From NCBI RefSeq assembly GCF_022699665.1, contig NZ_JALDNB010000003.1, positions 248,001 through 312,000 of the forward strand: a stretch of 64,000 nt of DNA, read 5' to 3'. Each line of letters opens with the position of its first letter. Within the stretch, counting starts at the first letter, position 1. The translations under genes were made by a program, and so were the position numbers. Below the pieces are notes generated by a model. It saw nothing but the letters and a program-made list of their open reading frames with translations. It ran no database searches and was not told the DNA's origin. The DNA is from Chryseobacterium aahli. Its GTDB lineage: Bacteria > Bacteroidota > Bacteroidia > Flavobacteriales > Weeksellaceae. This document shows positions 58,156-64,000 of this stretch, piece after piece.

Positions 58156-58191
58156 ATGGTTTCGGCGGGCCAAAGGCCCGCCGAAACCGCT
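58156..58191 (-). repeat. GC-rich perfect palindrome
   Basis: GGTTTCGGCGGGCC-AAA-GGCCCGCCGAAACC: 14 bp perfect stem in very AT-rich sequence (58158-58188). On the minus strand it lies eight bases after the stop of the acyl-CoA thioesterase gene and is followed by ATTTTC, so it could act as a terminator; its GC content is unlike the native terminators. Confidence 0.6.
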
Positions 58192-58197
58192 CTGAAT

Positions 58198-58581
58198 TTA
58201 TAGTATTTGAATTGGTTTCTTAAATTCATCAATCGCTACAAAAGTAAAATCACCTACAATTGCCTTTTCTCTTTCGTAAGAATACATTTGCTCAGTATAG
58301 ATTTCGACATTCACTTTCATACTAGTTTTTCCGACATAAATTACTTTCCCGATTAGTTCAACAATCGTTCCGGCAGGAATTGGTTTTTTAAAGTCAATTT
58401 TATCGCTGCTTACGGTTACCACTCTTTTTCTTGCAAAACGGGTAGCGGTAATAAAGGCAACTTCATCCATTAATTGCATGGCTGTTCCACCGAAAAGTGT
58501 GTCGTAATGATTGGTGGTGTTGGGGAAAACCGCTTTAAAAATTCGGGTCTCGGAAGCTTCAATTCTTTCTTCTGTAGTCAT
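58198..58581 (-). CDS. Acyl-CoA thioesterase, YciA-like hotdog family
   Basis: A 127-residue hotdog-fold thioesterase: FPNTTNHYDTLFGGTAMQLMDEVAFITATRFARKRVVTVSSDKIDFKKPI is the complete YciA/BACH-type signature, with Asn-His and Asp/Glu catalytic residues (NHYDTLFGG and LMDEVAF). It hydrolyses medium- to long-chain acyl-CoA to free acid and CoA. A cobalamin riboswitch and a promoter lie upstream on the same strand (58711-58894), so expression may respond to vitamin B12, an unusual arrangement. The 58582-58710 stretch between contains a TCAGGAA-TTCCTGA hairpin and no convincing gene. Confidence 0.88.
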   Translation of the reverse strand: MTTEERIEASETRIFKAVFPNTTNHYDTLFGGTAMQLMDEVAFITATRFARKRVVTVSSDKIDFKKPIPAGTIVELIGKVIYVGKTSMKVNVEIYTEQMYSYEREKAIVGDFTFVAIDEFKKPIQIL

Positions 58582-58710
58582 ATTTCATTATTAAATTAAA
58601 ACGAAATGAAATACATTGAAACAAACAGATAGTTCAGGAACAAGAAATTCCTGAGATAAACCATAAGATCAACAAACTTCAAATCGCGAAAGTTTTTTGT
58701 CTAAAGAAAT

Positions 58711-58862
58711 AGGCAGGTCTCCTGACTTGTAACATCTTTATTTCCTTCCCATGCCTTTTACACAGTGGATTTTAATAAAGACTTCTGTTACTTTACAGTT
58801 GCGCGACAGTTCGTGATTTTCACACGATTCCCTTTTCATCTGCGGTTAGGCAGAACCAATTT
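58711..58862 (-). promoter_or_regulatory. Cobalamin (B12) riboswitch
   Basis: On the minus strand, the conserved blocks occur in order: AAAAGGGAATCGTGTGAAAATCACGA (P3/P4 region), CTGTCGCGCAACTGTAA (the B12-core CGCAACTGTAA), CCACTG...GGCATGGGAAGG, and the 3' signature AGTCAGGAGACCTGCCT. These match the cobalamin class. The leader starts near 58860 and the next gene, the acyl-CoA thioesterase at 58581, begins 130 bases after the 3' signature. Normal targets (btuB, cobalamin synthesis) are absent here. Confidence 0.9.
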
Positions 58863-58865
58863 CCT

Positions 58866-58894
58866 GAAAATTATAAGCATGAGGTATTAGCCAA
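58866..58894 (-). promoter_or_regulatory. Promoter of riboswitch leader
   Basis: Minus strand: TTG (58892-58894), 18 bases, TAATTTTC (58866-58873), close to TAnnTTTG. Just upstream of the riboswitch. Confidence 0.6.
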
Positions 58895-58939
58895 AAGCTC
58901 AATTCTTTTCGGATGCAAAAATAATGATAAATAGATGAA

Positions 58940-59737
58940 TTATTCAGGATTTTTAAAAATAATCTGGCTGATTACTTTTCCCTCTTTGATTGTCCAAAGC
59001 GTCGTGTATCTATTCGCTCCAGAACCGTTGATCATATAAAGAAAAATATGGTCGTTATCGATTGACGTTACTCCAATGCTCTCAAAATTCATGGTTGGCT
59101 GAAACATGTTTTTAATGGCTTCACGCACAAAAACAGAACCTCTTCCCGGTTGTTGTACTCTGATCGATTTTATTTCGGTCATCCCTTCAGGCAATTCTTT
59201 ATCAATTCCCCAAGGTTTTACTTTGTCGATGGTTGCAATATTTCCGTCAGCATCTTTTACCTGTTTACGGAAACCTGCATTAGAAGGATAAATGTCAATC
59301 ACCACTTTACTTCTTTGTGCTGTAGGAATTTTAGGATTGCTGTTATCAGTGAAAATCAATGATTTTCCGTTTTTAGATTTTGATGGCGTGTATTTTGGAA
59401 GCTGATCAATGAAGGCAATACGGTTCTTATTGACCATTCCTTCTTTGGTTAGGCTGTCATATCTTACAAAAGGTTTTTCTATTTCTGCTTTTTCAGGATA
59501 TTTTATCCAGATCCATTCTGTTTCGCCAGGAGCAGGCTTTACATAAACAAAAACATCACCTCTTTTCATTCTGATTTTATCTACGATTTTACGATAATCT
59601 TCTTTGTGTACACGCACCATCGCATAGCCTTCCTCGGCTTTTACAACGCCAAAAGGAACTTTGCTTTGTGCAAAAATCAACGAAAAAGAAAATATACTGA
59701 ATATCGATAGGTAGATTGTTTTGTTTATAAACGTCAT
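58940..59737 (-). CDS. Exported protein of unknown function (265 aa)
   Basis: Signal peptide 1-23 (IFAQ). The mature protein has an N-terminal SH3-like or small beta domain (residues 24-90, GYAMVRVHKEDYRKIVDKIRMKRGDVFVYVKP, EWIWIKYPE), followed by a Pro/Lys-rich linker and a second domain (about 135-265) with VVIDIYPSNAGFRKQV and the ending YTTLWTIKEGKVISQIIF. No family recognised. It lies upstream of the riboswitch leader on the same strand; the leader's own promoter is in the intergenic region, so it is probably a separate transcription unit. Confidence 0.65.
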   Translation of the reverse strand: MTFINKTIYLSIFSIFSFSLIFAQSKVPFGVVKAEEGYAMVRVHKEDYRKIVDKIRMKRGDVFVYVKPAPGETEWIWIKYPEKAEIEKPFVRYDSLTKEGMVNKNRIAFIDQLPKYTPSKSKNGKSLIFTDNSNPKIPTAQRSKVVIDIYPSNAGFRKQVKDADGNIATIDKVKPWGIDKELPEGMTEIKSIRVQQPGRGSVFVREAIKNMFQPTMNFESIGVTSIDNDHIFLYMINGSGANRYTTLWTIKEGKVISQIIFKNPE

Positions 59738-59768
59738 TATAAAGAGTATTTATGGCCAAAGATATAAA

Positions 59769-60431
59769 TTAAATATTTTTTGGAAGGTAATTAAACCTTT
59801 TCAATTCTGTTAAATCTTTAATAGGCTTTAAATAAGAGTCAGATAACAAATATACCTCGTCCGAAATGTCTAAAACATCTTGGTATAAATGATCAGAAAT
59901 AATAAAACCTTTGAACTGCGACTGTTCTTTAATCAAATCTTTTACTATTGAAACAATTTTTGGCGAAAGACTATGGAATGGCTCGTCAAGTAAAATAAAT
60001 TCTGCTGACGAATATATAATGAGCAAAACTTCTAAAAGTCTGATCTCACCACCAGATAATTTATTGGGAGTTGTATTAGTGAGAGGTTTGATTAGATCCA
60101 AATTTCTAAGTTTTTTTGCATTTTCATGATTACAGAAGACTTTAATTAAGTTTTCAACTTTTACATTTTTTGGTAAAAATGGATATTGTGGTAAATAAGC
60201 AATTCTGTTTTTCCTGTCAAACTGATTTTTCAGTATAGTATCATTAAATTTGATATATTGAGTATCGCCTTTCAATGTTCCGAAAATAATCTGAAATAAA
60301 GTTGATTTTCCACATCCGTTTCTGCCTAGAATACTTACGATTTTACCTGTTTCACAAGACAAATAAACATCTTGTAAAATTTTCTTTTCACTAAATGATT
60401 TTGTAATGCTGTCGATGTGAAGACTGCTCAT
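59769..60431 (-). CDS. ABC transporter ATP-binding protein
   Basis: A 220-residue nucleotide-binding subunit: Walker A GRNGCGKST (about 34-42), signature LSGGEIRLLEV, Walker B FILLDEPFHSLSP, H-loop region ISDHLYQDV, D-loop. Expected role is ATP-driven transport or, given the tiny partner, something other than classical import/export. It overlaps the upstream 97-residue membrane protein gene by four bases (ATGA), so they form one operon; no other permease or binding protein is encoded nearby. Confidence 0.88.
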   Translation of the reverse strand: MSSLHIDSITKSFSEKKILQDVYLSCETGKIVSILGRNGCGKSTLFQIIFGTLKGDTQYIKFNDTILKNQFDRKNRIAYLPQYPFLPKNVKVENLIKVFCNHENAKKLRNLDLIKPLTNTTPNKLSGGEIRLLEVLLIIYSSAEFILLDEPFHSLSPKIVSIVKDLIKEQSQFKGFIISDHLYQDVLDISDEVYLLSDSYLKPIKDLTELKRFNYLPKNI

Positions 60432-60706
60432 AAAAATGCGGTTGATGTTTTAATGAAGAATCCGAAAGACAAGGTGAATGTCCATAGAAAGGCTTTTGAG
60501 AATCCGAAATTTGCATAAAAGCAATATTCATTTTTAAGTCTTAATTCATAGATGAAAAAATGCATCACTGGGAAAATGAATAAAAAACATAATCCAAAAC
60601 TTTTACAGCTCATCCCTGCTGCAAAATTAAGTATCAATGAAAACAGAACTGTCGGAATGAGCAGTTTTTTATAAAAAATCCATAGAATTTTAATGAATGT
60701 CTGCAT
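60428..60706 (-). CDS. Small membrane protein paired with ABC ATPase (92 aa)
   Basis: Start taken as ATG 60706 (a TTG lies 15 bases upstream). About 92 residues with three hydrophobic segments (KLLIPTVLFSLILNFAAGM, FGLCFLFIFPVMHFFIYEL, FLWTFTLSFGFFI) and several Cys. It is far smaller than ordinary ABC permeases, which need five or six helices; either it forms oligomers or it is an accessory protein. It is coupled to the ABC ATPase gene by a four-base overlap. I do not recognise a family. Confidence 0.6.
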   Translation of the reverse strand: MQTFIKILWIFYKKLLIPTVLFSLILNFAAGMSCKSFGLCFLFIFPVMHFFIYELRLKNEYCFYANFGFSKAFLWTFTLSFGFFIKTSTAFL

Positions 60707-60761
60707 TATATGAAAAAGCAATTATAAATTTTTCGAATGTAGTTTTAATTGTTAAATAATG

Positions 60762-60795
60762 AAAAAAGCAAAACTATGGATAGTTTTGCTTTTTT
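60762..60795 (-). terminator. Terminator of lipoprotein gene 60826
   Basis: AAAAAAGCAAAACTA / TAGTTTTGCTTTTTT stem with four-base loop (TGGA) and T run on both strands. Confidence 0.85.
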
Positions 60796-60825
60796 GCTAT
60801 ATATAACTGTTTGGTGTAAATGTTC

Positions 60826-61137
60826 TTAGTTTTGTCCTTTCCAATGAGTGCTATTTTTAGGGGGATCAGTTACGTCTATGATTTTTATAGAATCATTTAA
60901 TCTCCAATGCGTACCATTTTTTGGAGGGTCACTTGGTGTTATACCTGTATCGGTAGAATCGGAACTTTTACTATAGGAAATGCTATCAGATTTTTTAGAT
61001 GTTTTTTTTTCTACAATGTCTTTAGATTGTAATTCGATAAACTTTAATTCAGTTACGGGTAAATCTTCATCTTGACGACAAGACACAACAGAAATACTTA
61101 TAATCGCAAAAGCTATGAAAAGATATTTTTTTATCAT
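60826..61137 (-). CDS. Small lipoprotein with DPPKNxTHW repeats (103 aa)
   Basis: Lipobox VVSC (Cys20) followed by a Lys/Ser/Asp-rich segment and a C-terminal part carrying two copies of the motif SDPPKNGTHWR / TDPPKNSTHWK (about 68-78 and 90-100). Such DPPKNxTHW-ended proteins are, as I recall, multiplied in Chryseobacterium genomes. It is divergent from the AraC-family regulator gene; the shared intergenic region contains a double palindrome (61218-61249). Function unknown; a surface-exposed or signal peptide-like role is possible but unproven. Confidence 0.6.
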   Translation of the reverse strand: MIKKYLFIAFAIISISVVSCRQDEDLPVTELKFIELQSKDIVEKKTSKKSDSISYSKSSDSTDTGITPSDPPKNGTHWRLNDSIKIIDVTDPPKNSTHWKGQN

Positions 61138-61217
61138 GATGCAAGATTTAAAAGGACTGAACTATTTTTTACAAAGATAGATATGTAAAGTACTTATTAC
61201 AAGTTAATCTAAGGTTA

Positions 61218-61249
61218 ATTTATAAATATGGCTGTAAAAATTTATAAAT
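61218..61249. promoter_or_regulatory. Double ATTTATAAAT operator, left
   Basis: ATTTATAAAT at 61218-61227 and again at 61240-61249 (22 bp centre spacing). Lies between the divergent lipoprotein and AraC-family genes. The same pair with the same spacing is at 63302-63333. Confidence 0.5.
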
Positions 61250-61323
61250 GTTTACTTTTAATTATTTGTAAAACAATGTTTTATGAGTTTTTTGAAAGTT
61301 GAATTTTATTTACTTGTCAGCAT

Positions 61324-61353
61324 TGTGGTTATGAATGAATTTGCTTATTTTTG
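61324..61353 (+). promoter_or_regulatory. Promoter of the AraC-family gene
   Basis: TTG (61324-61326), 19 bases, TATTTTTG (61346-61353); then 27 bases to the ATG at 61381. Consensus Bacteroidota promoter. Confidence 0.6.
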
Positions 61354-61380
61354 GCTATGATTTTTAATTATACATATCCA

Positions 61381-63075
61381 ATGATAAAGAGAATGCTGGC
61401 GCTTTGCTTTTGTTTTTTCGCGTCATTTTTATTTTCGCAGGATATCTATTCCGAATTGCGAAAAAAATATTGGGGATATGAAGAGAACGACGGTCGTGCT
61501 TTTGTTTACTTAAATCAATACATTAAAAAAGCTAAATCTGAAAAAAATTATCCTGAATTATTTCAAGGATACAAAGATGCTATATTGTTTTCTAAAGAAC
61601 AAAAAATACAATATTCAGATAGTGCAATTTCTGCAGCAAAAAAGTCTGGTAACAATGATTTGATAGGTGATTCCTATCTTGGTAAGGGTGCTATTTATTA
61701 TTTCAATCACAGGAAATTTCAGTCTGCTTTAAATGAATATTTGACAGCTTATGAATATTTAAAAGATTCGAAAAATGATTTTTTAAAGTATCAAAATCTA
61801 TATCATATTGGCGTTGTAAAAAGTTATTTAGGCTACTATGACGAGGCTTTGCAGATTTTTAAAGAGTGTATTGCTTACTTTGAGACCAATGCTAAAGGCG
61901 ATTTTCATGAAAATCTTATTTACAATAATAAAAAAGGATATCTCAATTCACTTCATCAGGCAATTATTTGTTATCAGGCTTTAGGGAAATTTGACGAGGT
62001 GCAAAATCTGCTTGAACTCGCTGAAGAATCTACTCCTAAAACTAAAGACTTCAGTCTTGAAAACAGCTACTTTAAGAAAAGTTTAGGTGTATTAAATTTT
62101 TCAAAAAAAAATTATAAAGAAGCTATCTTAGAGTTTAATCAATCGCTTCCTGGGCTTCTGAAAGTGAATGATTTCACTTGGGCATCTTATGTTTACTTTT
62201 ATAAAGGAAAAAGTTATACAAATCTCGGTGACAAAGAATTAGGTGTTGAAAATTATAAAAAGGTAGATTCTATATTTAATAAACATCAATTCATACTTCC
62301 TGAATTACGGAGTAATTACGAAGAGCTTATTAATTACTATAAAAAGCAAAATAATTCTGAAAATGAATTGTATTACACTAATCAGCTTCTGAAAGTAGAC
62401 AGTATTATATCTTCAGACTTCAAATATCTCTCCACTCGTATTTATAAAGATTACGATACGAAACAATTATTAGAGGTAAAAGAAAATCTCGAAAAGACAA
62501 ACACTTTAGGAATTGGTTTATTGGTTATTTGCGGTATTGTTATCATATTGCTGGGTTTTATGATGTTTTACAGAAATAGAAAACAAAAACAAATACAGCA
62601 AAAGTATGAAGAGCTATTGGTGAAAATAGAAGATGAAAAATTGTCTGATGCTGTTGCTGTCAATGAGCCGCTAAAATTCGATGAAAGTAAAAATGTAAAA
62701 CTCGATCAGAATATTGTAGAGAAATTGTTGAAAGATATCAGCGCTTTTGAAGCTAACGAAGGCTTCCTTGAGCGTGGATTGACGCTGAAAAAACTGGCCG
62801 AGCACTTCAAAACCAATACTTCTTATCTTTCACAAGTTATTAATGAATATAAAGGAAGTAATTTCAGTGTTTATATTAATGTTCTTAGAATCAATTATGC
62901 TACGCAAAAAATTTATCATGAGAAAGAGTGGAGAAAATACTCAATCGAGCATGTTGCCTCAGCTTCTGGATTCAGTAATAGACAAAGTTTTTCTAATATT
63001 TTCCTTGAAATAAACGGAATAAGACCTGTTGATTTTATCAAAAAAAGAGTGAAGGAATTAGAAGTTGGTGAATAA
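61381..63075 (+). CDS. TPR-sensor AraC-type transcriptional regulator
   Basis: A 564-residue membrane-bound regulator. Residues 1-20 are a signal peptide or anchor (MIKRMLALCFCFFASFLFSQ); 30-370 contain five or more tetratricopeptide repeats in the periplasm; a membrane helix (about 374-396, LGIGLLVICGIVIILLGFMMFY) is followed by a Lys/Gln-rich linker and the AraC DNA-binding domain (about 450-564) with two helix-turn-helix units (LKKLAEHFKTNTSYLSQVINEYKGSNFSVYINVLRINYAT; EHVASASGFSNRQSFSNIFLEINGIRPVDFIKKR). This layout matches flavobacterial one-component sensors. I start at ATG 61381, after the promoter at 61324. It likely controls neighbouring lipoprotein genes through the paired palindromes. 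Confidence 0.85.
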   Translation: MIKRMLALCFCFFASFLFSQDIYSELRKKYWGYEENDGRAFVYLNQYIKKAKSEKNYPELFQGYKDAILFSKEQKIQYSDSAISAAKKSGNNDLIGDSYLGKGAIYYFNHRKFQSALNEYLTAYEYLKDSKNDFLKYQNLYHIGVVKSYLGYYDEALQIFKECIAYFETNAKGDFHENLIYNNKKGYLNSLHQAIICYQALGKFDEVQNLLELAEESTPKTKDFSLENSYFKKSLGVLNFSKKNYKEAILEFNQSLPGLLKVNDFTWASYVYFYKGKSYTNLGDKELGVENYKKVDSIFNKHQFILPELRSNYEELINYYKKQNNSENELYYTNQLLKVDSIISSDFKYLSTRIYKDYDTKQLLEVKENLEKTNTLGIGLLVICGIVIILLGFMMFYRNRKQKQIQQKYEELLVKIEDEKLSDAVAVNEPLKFDESKNVKLDQNIVEKLLKDISAFEANEGFLERGLTLKKLAEHFKTNTSYLSQVINEYKGSNFSVYINVLRINYATQKIYHEKEWRKYSIEHVASASGFSNRQSFSNIFLEINGIRPVDFIKKRVKELEVGE

Positions 63076-63112
63076 AGAAAATAATAAAAAGTTTCAACGT
63101 ATATAAAAGTAG

Positions 63113-63138
63113 ATGCCCAGATTGTGAAATCTGGGCAT
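63113..63138. terminator. Stem-loop after AraC-family gene
   Basis: ATGCCCAGAT / ATCTGGGCAT, 10 bp stem with six-base loop. No T run follows on the plus strand, so termination is uncertain. Confidence 0.45.
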
Positions 63139-63301
63139 ACTACTAATAGAAACTAAGTGATGAAACAATATATTTTAATGTGATAATGATGAATGTTCAA
63201 TTTTGATAAGACAATCTTAGATTACTTTGTATCATGTCTGTCAATTATTATAATGCTAAAGTATAAAGTTTTACAATCTATTGCAAGGTGATGTTGGGCG
63301 C

Positions 63302-63333
63302 ATTTATAAATGTTTACGTAGTAATTTATAAAT
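63302..63333. promoter_or_regulatory. Double ATTTATAAAT operator, right
   Basis: ATTTATAAAT at 63302-63311 and 63324-63333, same 22 bp spacing as at 61218. The region 63139-63559 is otherwise AT-rich with no gene that I can support. Confidence 0.5.
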
Positions 63334-63559
63334 CGATACGGATTTTATGTATTGTAAATCATTATTATTCAGATGCTTATAATGTAATGTGGATGAGGTT
63401 GTAAAATTCATATTTCTATTTTTAAATTATCTAGACTTTATTAGAATTTTGTAAAATTTATTTTAAAATCATCAATTCCCTCAGATACTTTAACTTTTAT
63501 TAAGCAGTCTTCCGCCCTCTGTTCTCGCAAATTTCCTTAACTTTAGTAAAAATAAATTT

Positions 63560-64000
63560 ATGCAGATAGATACTCGTACACTGAATATTGATGATTATGA
63601 TGAATTGGTTTCGGCAATGCGTCGGGCTTATCCGAAAATGTCCGAATACGTTTGGTCTAAGAAAAGCATTTTAAAGCTTACCAAAATTTTTGAAGCCGGC
63701 CAGATTTGTATTACTGTTGACGGGAAAATTGCTGCGGTTGCGCTTTCTATCGTGGTTAATTATGAAGAATTCGATGATGAACATACTTACAGTGACATTA
63801 CAGGGAATTATACTTTTAATACCCATTCTTCAACCGGAAATGTATTGTACGGAATTGAAATTTTTGTAGATCCTGTTTATCGTGAGTTGAGATTAGGGCG
63901 AAGATTGTATGATGCAAGAAAAGAATTGTGTGAGCAATTAAATTTAAAATCAATTATTCTGGGCGGAAGAATTCCTGATTATCATAAATACAGTCACGAG
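63560..64000 (+). CDS. GNAT acetyltransferase part of GNAT/carbon-nitrogen hydrolase fusion (3' end outside window)
   Basis: Reading frame starting at ATG 63560 and open to the window end, so the gene continues beyond base 64000. The visible 147 residues read MQIDTRTLNIDDYDELVSAM, KIAAVALSIVVNYEEFDDEHTYSDITGNYTF, YGIEIFVDPVYRELRLGRRLYDARKELCEQLN and GGRIPDYHKYSHE, a GNAT N-acetyltransferase domain with the V/RRLGRRL acetyl-CoA loop. The segment ending GGRIPDYHKY is characteristic of the bifunctional family in which this domain is joined to a C-terminal nitrilase-like hydrolase of about 510 residues in total. The hydrolase part is not visible, so the fusion is inferred from the GNAT sequence. 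Confidence 0.75.
   Translation, partial: MQIDTRTLNIDDYDELVSAMRRAYPKMSEYVWSKKSILKLTKIFEAGQICITVDGKIAAVALSIVVNYEEFDDEHTYSDITGNYTFNTHSSTGNVLYGIEIFVDPVYRELRLGRRLYDARKELCEQLNLKSIILGGRIPDYHKYSHE

Noticed and set aside
1..64000. CRISPR arrays, rRNA and complete insertion sequences
   Set aside because: No series of regularly spaced direct repeats, no rRNA core sequences and no transposase genes were seen.

Overview
The window looks like a chromosomal segment of a flavobacterium close to Chryseobacterium (Weeksellaceae, Bacteroidota). The DNA is AT-rich. Promoters of the TAnnTTTG (-7) / TTG (-33) type recur, many exported proteins have signal peptides ending in AQ or SQ, two proteins carry type IX secretion (T9SS) sorting tails, and Bacteroidota-typical families are present (complete moxR-bat aerotolerance operon, DoxDA, YpdA, XAC2610-like, PspC-PadR). 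I see no rRNA, no convincing tRNA, no CRISPR array and no complete insertion sequence. The window is cut at both ends: an MFS transporter enters at base 1 and a GNAT/nitrilase gene runs off at base 64000. LAYOUT. 1-7978: MFS transporter end, exported proteins, DoxDA with a small cysteine protein, a MazG-like protein with 3-methyladenine glycosylase Tag, a T9SS-exported RCC1-repeat protein and a patatin-like phospholipase. 8220-13902: five exported proteins on the minus strand (one with an OmpA peptidoglycan-binding domain) behind a LuxR-type regulator gene; I do not recognise the system. 13938-24297: CorA, a FabH-like ketosynthase, an exported thioredoxin, small lipoproteins, PruA, topoisomerase IB and aminopeptidase P. 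24592-36672: TonB receptor, S41 peptidase, YpdA, a GT4 glycosyltransferase, a tiny GIY-YIG element, YfhO, RlmB and DinB. 36891-39670: a PNGase F-like T9SS protein and a second exported protein. 39880-47338: moxR, DUF58, batD-like, batA, batB, batC, batD. 47383-54105: MarC, then a minus-strand block combining menaquinone synthesis (isochorismate synthase), an ECF sigma factor fused to a membrane segment, a lipoprotein and an outer-membrane barrel, followed by a PaaI thioesterase and an acyltransferase. 54106-58028: a possible 20-residue amphipathic peptide gene, PspC-PadR, an XAC2610-like protein and an HD phosphohydrolase. 58079-64000: a cobalamin riboswitch upstream of an acyl-CoA thioesterase, a small ABC system, and a TPR/AraC membrane regulator with paired palindromic operators. 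MOST INTERESTING: (1) a 398-bp unit, GIY-YIG nuclease gene framed by 37-bp inverted repeats, with a related solo copy elsewhere; (2) the lipoprotein / sigma-membrane fusion / barrel operon with two matching ECF-type promoters; (3) a 20-residue amphipathic peptide with its own strong terminator; (4) a B12 riboswitch in front of a thioesterase; (5) a PNGase F homologue that appears to keep all three catalytic acids; (6) operator-like double palindromes with identical 22-bp spacing on both sides of the AraC-type gene.
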